64,000 bases of DNA, taken from positions 2,231,001 through 2,295,000 of the forward strand of contig CP011489.1 of NCBI GenBank assembly GCA_001023575.1, in the 5' to 3' direction. Positions 27,319 through 40,257 of this stretch are shown one piece after another. Within the stretch, counting starts at the first letter, position 1. Each line of letters opens with the position of its first letter. The notes below the pieces were generated by a model that did no database searches, was not told the origin of the DNA, and saw nothing but the letters and a program-made list of their open reading frames with translations. Position numbers and translations under genes: made by a program. Source of the stretch: Actinobacteria bacterium IMCC26256 (lineage in GTDB: Bacteria; Actinomycetota; Acidimicrobiia; IMCC26256).

Positions 27319-27645
27319 TTAGACGCCCTGAAGCTTGATCTCGATATCGACACCTGCAGGGAGATCGAGGCGCTGAAGCGACTCAATCGTCTTTGCGGCG
27401 GGGTCAATAATGTCGATTAGACGCTTGTGGATACGCATCTCAAAGTGCTCGCGAGAGTCCTTGTTGACGTGTGGTGAGCGAATAACGGTATAGCGGTGCT
27501 TCTCCGTGGGGAGAGGGACTGGTCCACGGATCTTGGCGCCAGTACGAACAACGGTCTCGACGATCTTCTTCGTCGACTGATCGATGATCTCGTGGTCATA
27601 GGCCTTGAGCCGGATTCGGATTTTTTGCCCCTTGGCGTCAGCCAT
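27319..27645 (-). CDS. rpsJ: 30S ribosomal protein S10 (NusE)
   Basis: A 108-residue S10: [40 protein letters not shown] and [17 protein letters not shown]. It also acts as NusE in antitermination with NusG. It lies 32 bases after tuf and before the structured spacer. Confidence 0.97.
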   Translation of the reverse strand: MADAKGQKIRIRLKAYDHEIIDQSTKKIVETVVRTGAKIRGPVPLPTEKHRYTVIRSPHVNKDSREHFEMRIHKRLIDIIDPAAKTIESLQRLDLPAGVDIEIKLQGV

Positions 27646-27677
27646 GGTGTGCCTCTCGTTTTCTTTTAGTTAAAGAC

Positions 27678-28865
27678 TTACTTGATGATGCTGACCACGC
27701 GACCAGCACCCACTGTACGACCACCCTCACGAATAGCGAAACGGAGACCTTCCTCCATCGCGATCGGGTTAATCAACTCCACATTCATCTCAGTATTGTC
27801 ACCCGGCATAACCATCTCCACACCCTCAGGCAAAGCAATCATGCCCGTAATATCAGTAGTACGGAAATAGAACTGCGGACGATAATTACCAAAGAACGGA
27901 GTATGGCGACCACCCTCCTCCTTCGTCAACACATAGACCTGAGCAAGAAACTCAGTGTGAGGAAGAATCGAACCCGGCTTAGCCAAAACCTGGCCACGCT
28001 CAACATCTTCTTTCTTCGTTCCACGAAGAAGAGCACCAATGTTGTCGCCAGCACGCCCCTCATCAAGAAGTTTGCGGAACATCTCAACACCAGTACAAGT
28101 CGTCTTCGTCGTAGGACGAATACCAACAATCTCAATCTCGTCGTTAACGTTCACAATTCCACGCTCAACACGACCAGTAACAACAGTTCCACGACCAGTA
28201 ATCGTGAACACATCCTCAATAGGCATCAAGAACGGCTTATCAATCTCACGCGTAGGCTCAACAATGAAGTCATCAACAGCAGCCATCAAATCGAGGATTG
28301 CCTGACCCCACGTCTCGTCGCCCTCAAGAGCTTTAAGCGCAGAAACACGCACAATTGGAGTGTCATCACCAGGGAAGTCGTACTCGTTAAGAAGCTCACG
28401 AACCTCGAGCTCTACAAGCTCAAGAAGCTCCTCATCATCAACCATGTCCGACTTATTCAAAGCCACAACAATTGACGGCACACCAACCTGGCGAGCAAGC
28501 AACACATGCTCACGCGTCTGAGGCATAGGACCATCAGTAGCAGCAACAACAAGAATCGCGCCATCCATCTGCGCGGCACCCGTGATCATGTTCTTGATGT
28601 AGTCAGCGTGACCAGGGCAATCAACATGCGCATAATGACGATTATCAGTCTCATACTCAACATGAGAAATAGAGATCGTTATTCCACGAGCCTTCTCCTC
28701 AGGAGCCTTATCGATCTGATCAAACGCAGTCGCAGTCACATTCGGATTGTGATCAGCCAACACCCGCGTAATCGCAGCAGTCAACGTGGTCTTCCCATGG
28801 TCAATATGACCAATCGTTCCAATATTCAAATGCGGCTTATTACGCTCAAACTTTGCCTTACCCAT
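27678..28865 (-). CDS. tuf: Elongation factor Tu (str-operon copy)
   Basis: A 395-residue GTPase that delivers aminoacyl-tRNA. G1 is GHIDHGKTT at residues 18-26, the switch I region [14 protein letters not shown] contains the conserved Thr, G3 is DCPGHADY and G4 is NKSD. It is almost identical to the copy at 44800: two residue differences (Thr/Lys in GDE-WGQ, Glu/Asp in ALP-GVEM) and about 22 base differences by eye over 1188. Identity stops at the start and stop codons. Codon choice is unlike neighbouring highly expressed genes (AAT, CAT, TTT, TTG favoured). A 133-base A+T-rich gap separates it from fusA, allowing its own promoter. Confidence 0.98.
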   Translation of the reverse strand: MGKAKFERNKPHLNIGTIGHIDHGKTTLTAAITRVLADHNPNVTATAFDQIDKAPEEKARGITISISHVEYETDNRHYAHVDCPGHADYIKNMITGAAQMDGAILVVAATDGPMPQTREHVLLARQVGVPSIVVALNKSDMVDDEELLELVELEVRELLNEYDFPGDDTPIVRVSALKALEGDETWGQAILDLMAAVDDFIVEPTREIDKPFLMPIEDVFTITGRGTVVTGRVERGIVNVNDEIEIVGIRPTTKTTCTGVEMFRKLLDEGRAGDNIGALLRGTKKEDVERGQVLAKPGSILPHTEFLAQVYVLTKEEGGRHTPFFGNYRPQFYFRTTDITGMIALPEGVEMVMPGDNTEMNVELINPIAMEEGLRFAIREGGRTVGAGRVVSIIK

Positions 28866-28998
28866 TTTGGGTCTCGCTCCTTCTCGCGTGAGACGCGTAG
28901 TTGCTGATTATTTCTTGGCTTATTTATTGGCTGCTATTACTGGTGATCTTTACTAAAACTCTGAAATCTTGAATTGTTGAAGTGCTAATAATCGCCCG

Positions 28999-31086
28999 TT
29001 ACTCGCCGCGAACTCTTGCGGTGATTTCTAAGGCGATTGACTCAGGTACCTGCTGGTACGAGTCGAACTGCATGGAGTACGTAGCACGCCCCTGGGTGCG
29101 TGAACGAAGATCCGTAGCATACCCGAACATCTCTGCAAGCGGCACTTGGGCCTTTACGGCGGAGGCATTACCCACCTGGACCATGCCCTCAACGCGGCCA
29201 CGCCTTGAGTTGAGGTCTCCAATGACGTCGCCCATGTAGTCATCCGGGGTTACAACCTCTACAGCCATAACTGGCTCAAGGAGCACAGGGGCCGCTTGGC
29301 GAACCGCTTTCTTGACACACATGGAGCCTGCGATCTTGAAGGCCATCTCTGAGGAGTCAACATCGTGGTAGGAGCCGAAGGTAAGGGTGGCTCGCACATC
29401 GACCATTGCATAGCCGGCGATAATTCCACCCTCGAGTGCCTCTTTGATCCCAGCATCTACAGACGGGATGTACTCACGGGGGATCACTCCACCGGTAATT
29501 TTGTTGACGAACTCATATCCACCACCGGGGCCGGTCGGCTCAACAGTGAGCACAACGTGGCCATACTGGCCCTTACCACCGGTCTGACGGATGTAGCGCT
29601 CCTCGATCTTCTCGACCTTCTTAGTAATCGTCTCGCGGTATGCAACCTGAGGCTTACCAACATTGGCCTCAACATTGAACTCACGCGTCATACGGTCAAC
29701 AAGGACCTCAAGGTGGAGCTCGCCCATTCCCTCGATGATGGTCTGGCCTGTCTCCTCGTCGGTGTGGACCCTAAATGTGGGGTCCTCATCAGAGAGGGAA
29801 CTAAGTGCCTTGCCCAACTTGTCCTGGTCGCTCTTGGTCTTAGGCTCGATAGCAACCGAGATAACTGGCTCGGGGAAGACCATGCGCTCAAGAACGATCG
29901 GCTTAGAGCGCTCACAGAGGGTATCTCCGGTTGTGGTCCCCTTGAATCCAAGGCCAGCAACAATGTCTCCAGCGTAAGCAATCTCAATATCTTCACGCTC
30001 GTTTGCGTGCATGCGAAGGAGGCGACCAATGCGCTCCTTCTTCTCCTTGGTGGAGTTATAGATATCTGCACCCTTCTCAAGGGTCCCTGAGTAGATGCGG
30101 AAGTAGGTCAACTTGCCATATGGGTCTGCAACGATCTTGAAAGCGAGAGCAGCAAAAGGCTCATCATCGCTAGCGATTCGAGACATCTCAACATCTCCGC
30201 TGATGTCGGTACCCAGTGTTGGCGGAATGTCTAGCGGGGAGGGCAGGTAAGCCACGACCGCATCGAGCATGGGCTGGACACCCTTGTTTTTGAAGGCCGA
30301 ACCGCAGAGCACAGGTACGAATACGTTCGCAATTGTTCCCTTACGAATACCCGCTTGAATCTCCTCAAAGGTGAGTTCCTCATCAGCGAGGTACTTCTCC
30401 ATCAAGTCATCGTTTGCAGCAGCAACCTCTTCAAGCATCGCAGCGCGGTACTCGGCGGCCTGCTCAACAAGGTCATCGGGGATCGGTACTACCTCGAAGG
30501 TTGAGCCGAGAGAGTCATCGTCGAGCGGCCAGACGAGAGCATTGTTGGCAACAAGGTCAACGATGCCGCGGAAGTCGCCTTCGGCGCCGATGGGGAGATG
30601 GATGACGAGAGTATTCGCGGCTAGGCGGTCCTTCATCATCTCAACGCAGCGATAGAAGTCGGCTCCGGTTCGGTCCATCTTGTTGACAAAGCACATGCGC
30701 GGAACGTTGTACTTGTCAGCCTGACGCCAAACGGTCTCCGTCTGGGGCTCTACTCCGGCGACCGCGTCGTATACCGCTACCGCTCCGTCAAGAACGCGCA
30801 GGGAGCGCTCTACCTCGACAGTGAAGTCAACGTGACCGGGGGTGTCGATGATGTTGATTCTGTGGTTATCCCACTCGCAGGTTGTAGCAGCGGAGGTAAT
30901 GGTGATACCGCGCTCCTGCTCCTGAATCATGTGGTCCATTACTGCTGCGCCCTCGTGCACTTCACCGATCTTGTAGGTACGACCTGTGTAGTAAAGGATG
31001 CGCTCAGTAGTAGTGGTTTTGCCCGCGTCAATGTGGGCCATGATGCCGATGTTGCGAACTTGTTCGAGGGGGAACTGCCTAGCCAT
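28999..31086 (-). CDS. fusA: Elongation factor G
   Basis: A 695-residue translocation GTPase. It has [20 protein letters not shown] (G1), [14 protein letters not shown] (switch I) and [20 protein letters not shown] (G3), then MNKMD-like [10 protein letters not shown] (G4). Domains II-V follow with [20 protein letters not shown] in domain IV. Length and motifs are standard. It lies between rpsG (104-base gap) and tuf. Confidence 0.97.
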   Translation of the reverse strand: MARQFPLEQVRNIGIMAHIDAGKTTTTERILYYTGRTYKIGEVHEGAAVMDHMIQEQERGITITSAATTCEWDNHRINIIDTPGHVDFTVEVERSLRVLDGAVAVYDAVAGVEPQTETVWRQADKYNVPRMCFVNKMDRTGADFYRCVEMMKDRLAANTLVIHLPIGAEGDFRGIVDLVANNALVWPLDDDSLGSTFEVVPIPDDLVEQAAEYRAAMLEEVAAANDDLMEKYLADEELTFEEIQAGIRKGTIANVFVPVLCGSAFKNKGVQPMLDAVVAYLPSPLDIPPTLGTDISGDVEMSRIASDDEPFAALAFKIVADPYGKLTYFRIYSGTLEKGADIYNSTKEKKERIGRLLRMHANEREDIEIAYAGDIVAGLGFKGTTTGDTLCERSKPIVLERMVFPEPVISVAIEPKTKSDQDKLGKALSSLSDEDPTFRVHTDEETGQTIIEGMGELHLEVLVDRMTREFNVEANVGKPQVAYRETITKKVEKIEERYIRQTGGKGQYGHVVLTVEPTGPGGGYEFVNKITGGVIPREYIPSVDAGIKEALEGGIIAGYAMVDVRATLTFGSYHDVDSSEMAFKIAGSMCVKKAVRQAAPVLLEPVMAVEVVTPDDYMGDVIGDLNSRRGRVEGMVQVGNASAVKAQVPLAEMFGYATDLRSRTQGRATYSMQFDSYQQVPESIALEITARVRGE

Positions 31087-31190
31087 TTGTTTTCGTCTGC
31101 TCTCGTGAGTGAGTTCTGTTATGCGTAGTAAATTAGTTACTCGAGTTGGTTACTTCTTCGAGTGCCGACGTCGCTATGGATAAGCCCCTG

Positions 31191-31661
31191 CTACCAGCGG
31201 TAGTGAGCGAATGCCTTGTTAGATTCGGCCATTTTCTGAAGGTCGTCTTTGCGCTTGATAGCGGCACCAAGACCATTGCTGGCATCCATAATCTCAGATG
31301 CAAGGCGCTCGGCCATTGTGCGCTCGCGACGCTGGCGTGAGTAACCCACTACCCAGCGAATAGCGAGGGTCGTTGCACGGCGAGGGCGCACCTCGACGGG
31401 GACCTGGTATGTAGCTCCACCGACGCGGCGGCTGCGAACCTCAAGTGCTGGGCGAACATTCTCTACTGCGCGCTTGAGAGTAGGCACCGGGTCGGAGCCT
31501 GTCTTGCGCTCAATCTCAGAGAGTGCGTCATAGACGATCTTCTCTGCTGTCGAGCGCTTGCCTTGAACAAGAATCTTGTTTACGAGCTGAGTAACTACAA
31601 CCGAACGGTAAACCGGGTCGGGGAGGAGTTCTCTGCGTGCTGCTGGTCCTTTACGTGGCAT
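31191..31661 (-). CDS. rpsG: 30S ribosomal protein S7
   Basis: A 156-residue S7 that nucleates the 30S head: [60 protein letters not shown] and [12 protein letters not shown]. It is two bases from rpsL, as in the usual str operon. Confidence 0.97.
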   Translation of the reverse strand: MPRKGPAARRELLPDPVYRSVVVTQLVNKILVQGKRSTAEKIVYDALSEIERKTGSDPVPTLKRAVENVRPALEVRSRRVGGATYQVPVEVRPRRATTLAIRWVVGYSRQRRERTMAERLASEIMDASNGLGAAIKRKDDLQKMAESNKAFAHYRW

Positions 31662-31663
31662 CT

Positions 31664-32032
31664 CTAGCCCTTCTTCGCGCCGTAGCGGCTACGGGCCTGC
31701 TTGCGGTTGGCGACGCCACTTGCATCGAGCGCACCGCGCACGATTTTGTAGCGGACACCAGGGAGGTCTTTCACGCGGCCACCACGCACAAGCACAATGG
31801 AGTGCTCCTGCAGGTTATGGCCAACGCCTGGGATATAAGCCGTAATCTCAACACCGGTGCTGAGACGCACACGAGCAACCTTACGGAGCGCCGAGTTTGG
31901 CTTCTTGGGGGTTGTCGTAAAGACGCGCGTGCATACGCCGCGTCGCTGCGGTGATCCCTTAAGCGCTGGGGTCTTTGACTTATCTACTTTGGACTCTCGG
32001 CCTTTACGGACCAATTGAGCGATGGTGGGCAC
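31664..32032 (-). CDS. rpsL: 30S ribosomal protein S12
   Basis: A 122-residue S12 of the decoding centre. [19 protein letters not shown] holds the lysine at which streptomycin-resistance substitutions occur, and [20 protein letters not shown] holds the second such lysine region; both look like sensitive types. It begins the str segment, 147 bases after rpoC. Confidence 0.97.
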   Translation of the reverse strand: MPTIAQLVRKGRESKVDKSKTPALKGSPQRRGVCTRVFTTTPKKPNSALRKVARVRLSTGVEITAYIPGVGHNLQEHSIVLVRGGRVKDLPGVRYKIVRGALDASGVANRKQARSRYGAKKG

Positions 32033-32179
32033 AGGTCTCCTGTGATATTTAAGACTTCTCGGATAACGACGATCTCGGTGCGCTGCGCCAGAAGGCGGGT
32101 GCGCACCGGAGCGCCAAGGATACGGTCAGGGCGCCTCGCCGGGCAAACCCCAGCGATTATTGCCCCTCTCGGGATTAAA

Positions 32180-35100
32180 TCAAGCTCCGGCTGCGCTCTC
32201 CCCCGGCTCGTCTGTCTCGTCTACCTCGAGAATCTCGAGGGTCTCAAGAACCTCTAGAACCTCGGCGACCTCTTCGATGACTGCTAGCTCTTCAAGGACC
32301 TCGATAGCCACCTCAGCGGCGACAATCTCCTCGAGAATCTCTACAGCGGCGATTGCCTCAATCTCGGCGATCTCCTCTGGAGTTGCCCCAACCTCAGCGA
32401 TTGCGACTGCCTCCATGATGTCCGAGATTGCAGCTACGGCCTCCTCGGCGACGATCTCCTCAAGGATCTCAAGCGTCTCTTCGACGCTCTCGACTACCTC
32501 TTCGATTACCTCTTCGATAACCGCCTCAACGAAGGCTTGCTCCTCGGCAGCTGTCGGCTGAATCCAAGAGAGATCCGGGGCAGCCTGCTCCTCATGGGCA
32601 GTCGTCAAGTACTCGAGAAGCCCCTCTGTGTCTGATGAGTAATAAGGCATTGGCTCATAGAAGGGGGCCTCGGTAGCAATCTCTCGGTAGACGGGCATTC
32701 CCGTACCAGCCGGGATGAGCTTCCCGATAATGACATTCTCCTTGAGACCCTCGAGTCCGTCTTCACGACCCTCGATCGCAGCCTCGGTAAGCACTCGTGT
32801 TGTCTCCTGGAAGGAGGCAGCCGATAGCCATGAGTCCGTGGCGAGAGATGCCTTGGTGATTCCCATCAACTCTGGGCGACCCTCAGCGGGGCGCTTTCCA
32901 TCATCAACGAGTGCCTTGTTGGTCTCGGCGTACTTGCGAGAGTCGACCTTGGAGCCCGGAAGGAACTCCGTGTCTCCAGGCTCAAGCACGGTTACACGAC
33001 GAAGCATCTGACGAACGATTACCTCGACATGCTTGTCGTGGATTGATACACCCTGCTCGCGATACACGTTCTGAACTTGGTCAACCAAGTACTGCTGAGT
33101 AGCGCGAATTCCAAGAATATCGAGAATACGCTTTGGATCACGGGGGGTTGAGGCCTCGCCGACGAGTGCATCTCCGGCAGTTACCTCTGAGCCATTAGCA
33201 ACCTGAAGGCGAGCACGGCGTGATACTGGGTACTCGACCTCGGTTCCATCATCTGCGATAACAGTGATGACCAACTCACCCTTCTCATTATCGCCAAGGC
33301 GCACAACACCTGTTGTTTCAGTCAAGACCGCAGCACCCTTAGGAGTACGTGCCTCGAACAACTCAACGACGCGTGGCAGACCGTGAGTGATGTCCTCTCC
33401 GGCTACACCACCAGTGTGGAAAGTACGCATGGTGAGCTGTGTTCCAGGCTCACCAATTGACTGAGCAGCGATGATGCCTACTGCCTCGCCAAGTTCAACC
33501 ATCTTTCCAGTTGCGAGCATCGTTCCGTAGCAAGAGCTGCAGATTCCACGCGTTGAGTCACAAGTAAGTGCAGAGCGAACACGAATACGCTTCACAGCGG
33601 AGTCGTCGCGCAGTACGTCGGTTAGTTCCTCAGTGATCTCGGTGTTACGCGGGAGCACAGTACCGTCGTCCAACTTAAGGTCCTCGGCGAGGCAGCGGCT
33701 GCGAATAGTTGTACGCAGTGTGCGCTGGGACTCAGGACCAACATCCTCAATCCAGATTCCACGAGTTGAACCACAGTCAATGTCACGCACGATTAGTTCC
33801 TGCGAAACATCGACGAGTCGACGTGTCAGGTAACCAGAGTCAGCGGTACGTAGTGCAGTATCGGCGAGACCCTTGCGTGCACCGTGAGTTGAGATGAAGT
33901 ACTCAAGGACGGAGAGTCCCTCACGGAAGTTGCTCTTGATGGGTCGAGGAATAATCTCACCACGAGGGTTAGCCACTAGACCACGCATACCTGCGATCTG
34001 GCGAACCTGCATAACGTTTCCACGAGCACCGGAACCAATCATCATCTCGATTGGGTTGAAGATGTCACCCTGCTGAAGCTCGCGCATCACCTTGGTTACA
34101 TCCTCGGTCGCGCTAGTCCAGATCTCGATCTCACGCTGACGACGCTCTTCGTCGGTCAGGATGCCCTGCTCGTACTGCTGCTCAACCTTTGCGGCCTTGA
34201 CCTCATTCTCGTTGAGGAGTTTTGCCTTCTCGGGCGGCGTACGAACATCAGCAATCGAGATAGTGAGCCCAGCACGTGTTGCGTAGTCGAATCCAAGGTC
34301 TTTCAAGTTGTCTAGTGAAGTAGCAACCTCAGCCTTATCAAACTGCGCAACCAAGTTTCCGACAACATCGGAGACATCGCCCTTACGGAACGCTGTGTCG
34401 TTGTTCCCAAACGGGAAAGCCATCGCTGCTGGGAGAGCCTCGGCAAACCGGAGACGCCCAAGGGATGTCTCAACAAGGACTCGGCCATCAGAGGCGCGAC
34501 GCACTACAGGGTTATCCGCTGCGGCTGGATCAGTAATCCACTCGCCCTTAGCTTCATCCCAGTTCTCACGTGCCTTGAACTGCTCCTCAGGGAACCTCTC
34601 GCCAGAGACGCGAATGCGTAACGGGCGGTGAAGGTTTACGCCTGGAGCACCGTTAGCGGCACGCGTGTCGTATGCCATAGTCGCTTCGTTAAGAGATGCG
34701 AATACTTCGCGCTCTTCCTCTGCGAGGTCCGAGAATTTACGGATCACACCTTTGTCATCGGTCTCTAGAACAGTTAGGTAGTAGGCGCCGATAATCATGT
34801 CCTGGCTAGGAACCGCAATCGGGCTTCCATGTGCAGGTGAGAGCACGTTGTGTGCGCTCAGCATGAGGATACGGGCCTCGGCCTGAGCCTCAGAACTAAG
34901 CGGAAGGTGAACGGCCATCTGGTCACCATCGAAGTCGGCGTTGAACGCCGAGCAGACGAGTGGGTGAATCTGAATGGCCTTGCCCTCAATAAGCACAGGC
35001 TCGAAGGCCTGGATACCAAGGCGGTGAAGAGTTGGGGCGCGGTTCAGGAACACTGGGTGCTCCATGATCACATCCTCGAGCACATCCCACACCTGCGGGC

Positions 35101-36556
35101 GCGCGCGCTCAACCATGCGCTTTGCAGACTTGATGTTCTGCGCGTACTCAAGGTCTACAAGCTTCTTCATTACGAAAGGCTTGAAGAGCTCGAGTGCCAT
35201 CTGCTTTGGAAGTCCGCACTGGCGGAGTTTGAGCTGAGGCCCGGCGACAATTACGGAACGACCTGAGTAGTCAACGCGCTTGCCGAGAAGGTTCTGACGG
35301 AATCTTCCCTGCTTGCCCTTCAACATGTCAGAGAGCGACTTCAGGGGGCGGTTACCTGGGCCCGTTACCGGGCGTCCGCGGCGGCCGTTGTCGAATAGTG
35401 CATCGACAGCCTCCTGAAGCATGCGCTTCTCGTTGTTGATGATGATCTCTGGCGCACCGAGATCAAGTAGTCGCTTAAGACGGTTATTACGGTTGATAAC
35501 GCGTCGGTATAGGTCGTTTAGATCCGAGGTAGCGAAGCGTCCACCATCGAGCTGCACCATCGGGCGCAGGTCCGGGGGGATAACCGGAACGCAGTCAAGA
35601 ACCATCCCAAGCGGAGAGTTAACGACCTTGCCATTCTCATCACGACGGTTGAATGCCGAGACAACTTTGAGGCGCTTAATAGAGCGAGCCTTCTTCTGTC
35701 CCTTCGCACTCTGGCTTAGTTCTTTGAGCTCAATCTCCTCAGACTCAAGGTCGAGACGGCTGATGAGATCCTTGACGGCCTCTGCACCCATGCCGCCAGC
35801 GAAGTACTCGCCGACTCGATACCTGATCTCGCGCCATACGCGCTCGTCGTCGATGAGTTGCTTGACCTTAAGAGACTTAATTGTGTCGAAGACTGTCTTC
35901 TCAAAGTCGAGGTCAAACTGTGCACGCTCGCGCATCTCCTCAACCTCGCGCTCGGCGAGTTTGCGGATCTTGTCGGTATCGGCCTTCTTGGCTCCACCGG
36001 CCTCTGCGGTAGCAAGCTCTGCCTCAAGGGCTTGAAAACGCCCCTCAATCTCAAGGTCGCGCTTCTTCTCAAGATCGCCGATCTCTGCCTTGGACTCGGC
36101 CTCGATGGTCGGGCGATCGGTGTGAAGACGCTCGGTGTCGACCCATGTAACGAGGTTCGACGCGAAGTAAATGACCTTCTCAAGCTGCTTCGGGGCAATA
36201 TCGAGCAAGTAACCAAGACGGCTCGGTACACCCTTGAAGTACCAGATGTGAGTAACAGGAGCGGCTAACTCAATGTGGCCCATGCGCTCGCGACGAATCT
36301 TCGAGCGTGTGACCTCTACACCGCAGCGCTCACAGATGATGCCTTTAAAGCGGACGCGCTTGTACTTGCCGCAGTAGCACTCCCAGTCCTTCGTCGGGCC
36401 GAAGATCTTCTCGCAGAAGAGTCCGTCCTTCTCAGGCTTGAGGGTTCGGTAGTTGATCGTCTCTGGCTTCTTTACCTCACCGTCTGACCACGCGCGGATC
36501 TGGTCCGCTGTGGCGAGAGAGATAGAGAGCTTGTCTGAGGCGTTGACGTCGAGCAC
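32180..36556 (-). CDS. rpoC: DNA-directed RNA polymerase subunit beta' with E/I/V/A-rich C-terminal tail
   Basis: A 1458-residue beta' subunit. The N-terminal zinc site is [20 protein letters not shown] (about 60-79), the catalytic Mg loop is [16 protein letters not shown], and the second zinc site runs from [13 protein letters not shown]. The regular protein ends around residue 1334 after APDLSWIQP. The last 124 residues are almost wholly Glu, Ile, Val, Ala and Leu (for example [15 protein letters not shown]), ending [13 protein letters not shown], and read as long amphipathic or coiled helices. GTG 36556 has GGAG eight bases before it. It lies 62 bases after rpoB. Confidence 0.97.
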   Translation of the reverse strand: MLDVNASDKLSISLATADQIRAWSDGEVKKPETINYRTLKPEKDGLFCEKIFGPTKDWECYCGKYKRVRFKGIICERCGVEVTRSKIRRERMGHIELAAPVTHIWYFKGVPSRLGYLLDIAPKQLEKVIYFASNLVTWVDTERLHTDRPTIEAESKAEIGDLEKKRDLEIEGRFQALEAELATAEAGGAKKADTDKIRKLAEREVEEMRERAQFDLDFEKTVFDTIKSLKVKQLIDDERVWREIRYRVGEYFAGGMGAEAVKDLISRLDLESEEIELKELSQSAKGQKKARSIKRLKVVSAFNRRDENGKVVNSPLGMVLDCVPVIPPDLRPMVQLDGGRFATSDLNDLYRRVINRNNRLKRLLDLGAPEIIINNEKRMLQEAVDALFDNGRRGRPVTGPGNRPLKSLSDMLKGKQGRFRQNLLGKRVDYSGRSVIVAGPQLKLRQCGLPKQMALELFKPFVMKKLVDLEYAQNIKSAKRMVERARPQVWDVLEDVIMEHPVFLNRAPTLHRLGIQAFEPVLIEGKAIQIHPLVCSAFNADFDGDQMAVHLPLSSEAQAEARILMLSAHNVLSPAHGSPIAVPSQDMIIGAYYLTVLETDDKGVIRKFSDLAEEEREVFASLNEATMAYDTRAANGAPGVNLHRPLRIRVSGERFPEEQFKARENWDEAKGEWITDPAAADNPVVRRASDGRVLVETSLGRLRFAEALPAAMAFPFGNNDTAFRKGDVSDVVGNLVAQFDKAEVATSLDNLKDLGFDYATRAGLTISIADVRTPPEKAKLLNENEVKAAKVEQQYEQGILTDEERRQREIEIWTSATEDVTKVMRELQQGDIFNPIEMMIGSGARGNVMQVRQIAGMRGLVANPRGEIIPRPIKSNFREGLSVLEYFISTHGARKGLADTALRTADSGYLTRRLVDVSQELIVRDIDCGSTRGIWIEDVGPESQRTLRTTIRSRCLAEDLKLDDGTVLPRNTEITEELTDVLRDDSAVKRIRVRSALTCDSTRGICSSCYGTMLATGKMVELGEAVGIIAAQSIGEPGTQLTMRTFHTGGVAGEDITHGLPRVVELFEARTPKGAAVLTETTGVVRLGDNEKGELVITVIADDGTEVEYPVSRRARLQVANGSEVTAGDALVGEASTPRDPKRILDILGIRATQQYLVDQVQNVYREQGVSIHDKHVEVIVRQMLRRVTVLEPGDTEFLPGSKVDSRKYAETNKALVDDGKRPAEGRPELMGITKASLATDSWLSAASFQETTRVLTEAAIEGREDGLEGLKENVIIGKLIPAGTGMPVYREIATEAPFYEPMPYYSSDTEGLLEYLTTAHEEQAAPDLSWIQPTAAEEQAFVEAVIEEVIEEVVESVEETLEILEEIVAEEAVAAISDIMEAVAIAEVGATPEEIAEIEAIAAVEILEEIVAAEVAIEVLEELAVIEEVAEVLEVLETLEILEVDETDEPGESAAGA

Positions 36557-36618
36557 TGGTGAATCTCCGTCGTTGCAGATAGTCGGGCGGGTTGACAGGT
36601 CTTACTTACTAGAAGGTC

Positions 36619-39600
36619 TTACTTGTTTGCTTCACGCTCTCTACGGCGTGCCTCATCCTCTTCATCGGATCCACGCTCATTGCGAGATAGATCGATTCCG
36701 AGAGACTCGGTTGTTCTAAAGGCATCCTCATCAAGTTCCTTGATCTGGACCTCTCCACCATCTGCGTCGAGAACACGCACATTTAGGCAGAGTGCCTGCA
36801 TTTCTTTAATAAGTACCTTGAAGGACTCGGGAATCCCGGGCTCCGGAATGTTCTCGCCCTTCACGATTGCTTCGTAGACCTTTACGCGGCCCAGAACATC
36901 GTCGGACTTAATGGTGAGAATCTCCTGGAGTGCGTAAGCAGCTCCATAGGCCTCAAGTGCCCAGACCTCCATCTCACCAAATCTCTGACCACCGAACTGT
37001 GCCTTACCACCGAGCGGCTGCTGGGTGATCATGGAGTACGGGCCTGTCGAGCGAGCGTGAATCTTGTCGTCGACAAGGTGCGAGAGTTTCAAGATGTACA
37101 TGTAGCCAACGGTGATGTCTTGGTCGAAGGGCTCGCCTGTGCGGCCGTCGAACAACTGAGCCTTACCGTTTGTATTGGCTAGACGTGAGTCGTCTGCAGA
37201 CTCGATGTTGGAGTTGTCCGAGTGCATCTTTCCGAACAACTGCTGAATCGTGTCGTGCGGTCCGGCCTGATCCTCTTCGTCCCAGTGGGCGCCATCGAAT
37301 ACAGGGGTCTGAATCCACATTGCCGGCTCTGTGACAGGTCGTGTCTTGCGCGGCTCAGCTGGCTTCTTTGACTCGCCTTCCCAACCGTGACGCGCAACAT
37401 AACCAAGGTGAGCCTCTAGAGCCTGACCAACGTTCATGCGGCTCGGAATACCAAGCGGGTTCAGAACAATATCGACAGGTGTTCCATCGGCGAGGTAGGG
37501 CATGTCCTCGGGCGGGAGAATCTTGGAGATAACTCCCTTGTTTCCGTGGCGCCCGGCGAGCTTGTCGCCCTCGCTAATTTTACGCTTCTGTGCAACATAG
37601 ACACGCACAAGTGCATTTACACCAGGTGCAAGTTCGTCTCCGTTGTCACGTGAGAAGACGCGAACATCGATGACCTTTCCGGTCTCACCGTGTGGAACCT
37701 TGAGGGAAGTATCGCGAACCTCGCGAGCCTTCTCTCCGAAGATTGCACGGAGGAGGCGCTCCTCTGGTGTTAGCTCTGTCTCACCCTTAGGTGTGACCTT
37801 GCCGACTAGAACATCTCCGGGGCCAACCTCTGCACCAACGCGCACGATTCCACGCTCATCGAGATCTTTAAGGATCTCCTCTGAGAGGTTAGGAATATCG
37901 CGAGTGATCTCCTCGGCACCAAGCTTGGTATCACGAGCATCAATCTCGTGCTCCTCAATGTGAATCGAGGTGAGGACGTCATCGCGAACGAGACGCTCAT
38001 TGAGGATGATTGCATCCTCGAAGTTGTGACCCTTCCACGGAATCAGCGCTACGAGCAGGTTCTTGCCTAGGGCAAGTTCTCCACCGTGCGTAGAGGGTCC
38101 GTCAGCAAGAATCGCTCCGGCTGTAACAACATCGCCCTCTGTAACCAAGATCTTCTGGTTGATGCAGGTTCCCTGGTTAGAGCGGTTGAACTTCCGAAGT
38201 TCGAAGACTTCCTTAGTCCCAGAGTTGTAGGTCATGGTAATCGTGTCGCCATTTACCTCAGAGACTGTTCCGTCCTCTTTGGCAACGCAGAGTTCCCCTG
38301 CATCATGTGCAGCGCGAGCCTCAACGCCGGTACCCACGTAAGGGGCCTCAGGGCGAACAGTCGGGACTGCCTGACGCTGCATGTTGGCACCCATAAGTGC
38401 GCGGTTTGCATCGTCGTGCTCAAGGAACGGAATCAACGCTGTAGCAACAGAGACAATCTGCTTCGGCGAGACGTCCATGTAGTCAAGATCTGCTGGGCTA
38501 ACGAACGCAACCTCACCGCGACCCTTACGAGCAAGTACACGCTCATCAAGGAAACGGTTGTTGTCAGCAAGCTTTGCGTTTGCCTGTGCGATGACGTGCT
38601 TGTCTTCATCATCCGCGGCTAGGTAAACGACGTCGTCAGAGACGATGCCCTTAACCACTGGTCGGTAAGGGGTCTCGATGAATCCGAAACGGTTGATACG
38701 TGCAAAGGATGCGAGGTATCCAATTAGACCAATGTTTGGTCCTTCTGGGGTCTCGATCGGGCACATACGTCCGTAGTGAGAAGGGTGCACGTCTCGAACC
38801 TCGAAACCAGCACGCTCACGGCTAAGACCACCGGGTCCAAGGGCCGAGAGACGGCGCTTGTGGGTGAGCCCTGCAAGTGGGTTCGTCTGGTCCATGAACT
38901 GGCTGAGCTGCGAAGATCCAAAGAACTCCTTCATTGATGCAACTACCGGTCGGATGTTGATCAATGTCTGAGGAGTAATCGCCTCTTGGTCCTGAGTCGT
39001 CATGCGTTCACGCACAACGCGCTCCATGCGAGAGAGGCCTACGCGGTACTGGTTTTGAATTAGCTCGCCGACTGAACGAACACGACGGTTACCGAAGTGG
39101 TCGATGTCGTCCGGGAAGTAATCATCTGGCTGGTCATTAGCGTGAAGCTTCACGAGGTAAGAGACTGCAGCGATGATGTCGGCCTTGGAGAGAGTGAACT
39201 CTGCCTCGCCGCGCTCTGGGTTAGACGGAGGAACCGTAAGCCCAAGGCGATCCATAACAGCCTTGACCTTGGGGTACTCGTCGCCAAGCTTCTTCGAGAC
39301 TTTGTGGCGACCAACCTTCGCGAGGTCGTAGCGCTTCGGGTTGAAGAAGAGGGTGTCGATGAGTTTCGTTGCTGCATCAACTGTTGGCGGCTCACCTGGT
39401 CGCAACTTCTTGTAGAGCTCTATAAAAGCCTGCTCCACAGTCTCAGTTGTGTCCTTCTCGAGCGTGTTGCGCATCGAGTCGTAAGGGTTTCCCTGTGGGT
39501 CAAGGATGAGGTTTAGAAGATCTTCTTCAGTATCCCCAAAGCCAAGTGCCTTCAAGAAAATCGTGATCGGCTGCTTACGCTTACGGTCAACACGCACATA

Positions 39601-40131
39601 AACAACGTCTTTTTTATCTACCTCAAACTCAAGCCATGCACCACGACCGGGGATCATCTTGGATCCAACCGTGTACTTCTCTGGCTGCAACTTGTCGGGC
39701 TCGACGCTGAAGTAGACGCCCGGTGAACGCACTAGCTGCGATACAACAATGCGCTCGGTACCGTTGATGATGAAGGTTCCGCGAGACGTCATCATGGGGA
39801 AGTCGCCCATGAATACTGTCTGCTCCTTGATCTCGCCAGTAAGAGCATTCATGAAGCGCGCTGTAACAAAGAGGGGGCGCGAGTAGGTCATGTCGCGCTC
39901 GCGGCACTCGTCCTCAGTGTGCTTGGGCGGCTCAAAGAAGTGATCGGTCAACTCAAGTCGGAGCTGCTCGGTGAAGTCGGTCACTGGCGAGATGTCGCGA
40001 AGTACCTCAGCTACACCTTCGTTGATGAACCACGCAAAGGATTCCTTCTGCACTGCCACGAGATCGGGCAGGGGAAGTACTTCTTTGTGTTGACCGAATG
40101 AATAACGAACACGGGACGCGAGGGGGGCCAA
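36619..40131 (-). CDS. rpoB: DNA-directed RNA polymerase subunit beta
   Basis: A beta subunit of about 1170 residues. It has the [20 protein letters not shown] start region, [20 protein letters not shown], the rifampicin pocket [35 protein letters not shown] and the C-terminal [21 protein letters not shown] place the start at TTG 40131 because AAGGAG lies five bases before it; the frame is open to TTG 40146. The pocket differs from the common DQNNPLS by Thr and Ala at two positions known to matter for rifampicin binding. It is preceded by strong hairpins after rplL. Confidence 0.95.
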   Translation of the reverse strand: MAPLASRVRYSFGQHKEVLPLPDLVAVQKESFAWFINEGVAEVLRDISPVTDFTEQLRLELTDHFFEPPKHTEDECRERDMTYSRPLFVTARFMNALTGEIKEQTVFMGDFPMMTSRGTFIINGTERIVVSQLVRSPGVYFSVEPDKLQPEKYTVGSKMIPGRGAWLEFEVDKKDVVYVRVDRKRKQPITIFLKALGFGDTEEDLLNLILDPQGNPYDSMRNTLEKDTTETVEQAFIELYKKLRPGEPPTVDAATKLIDTLFFNPKRYDLAKVGRHKVSKKLGDEYPKVKAVMDRLGLTVPPSNPERGEAEFTLSKADIIAAVSYLVKLHANDQPDDYFPDDIDHFGNRRVRSVGELIQNQYRVGLSRMERVVRERMTTQDQEAITPQTLINIRPVVASMKEFFGSSQLSQFMDQTNPLAGLTHKRRLSALGPGGLSRERAGFEVRDVHPSHYGRMCPIETPEGPNIGLIGYLASFARINRFGFIETPYRPVVKGIVSDDVVYLAADDEDKHVIAQANAKLADNNRFLDERVLARKGRGEVAFVSPADLDYMDVSPKQIVSVATALIPFLEHDDANRALMGANMQRQAVPTVRPEAPYVGTGVEARAAHDAGELCVAKEDGTVSEVNGDTITMTYNSGTKEVFELRKFNRSNQGTCINQKILVTEGDVVTAGAILADGPSTHGGELALGKNLLVALIPWKGHNFEDAIILNERLVRDDVLTSIHIEEHEIDARDTKLGAEEITRDIPNLSEEILKDLDERGIVRVGAEVGPGDVLVGKVTPKGETELTPEERLLRAIFGEKAREVRDTSLKVPHGETGKVIDVRVFSRDNGDELAPGVNALVRVYVAQKRKISEGDKLAGRHGNKGVISKILPPEDMPYLADGTPVDIVLNPLGIPSRMNVGQALEAHLGYVARHGWEGESKKPAEPRKTRPVTEPAMWIQTPVFDGAHWDEEDQAGPHDTIQQLFGKMHSDNSNIESADDSRLANTNGKAQLFDGRTGEPFDQDITVGYMYILKLSHLVDDKIHARSTGPYSMITQQPLGGKAQFGGQRFGEMEVWALEAYGAAYALQEILTIKSDDVLGRVKVYEAIVKGENIPEPGIPESFKVLIKEMQALCLNVRVLDADGGEVQIKELDEDAFRTTESLGIDLSRNERGSDEEDEARRREREANK

Positions 40132-40257
40132 CGTCACTCCTTGCAAGAAAGCGGGCGCGAAGCGACCACGGGATTGTGGTCAAGAGCAGGACAACAGGGC
40201 ACGACTAGGTAAACGATAGCCGTCCGCAGCGAGAGTCGCAAGGCGCACGAAAGTGGG

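Noticed and set aside
32160-32561. Plus-strand open frame rich in Ser/Thr/Ile opposite the rpoC tail.
   Set aside because: It is the complement of the E/I/V/A-rich beta' tail; composition follows from GAG/ATC-rich DNA. No independent start signal.
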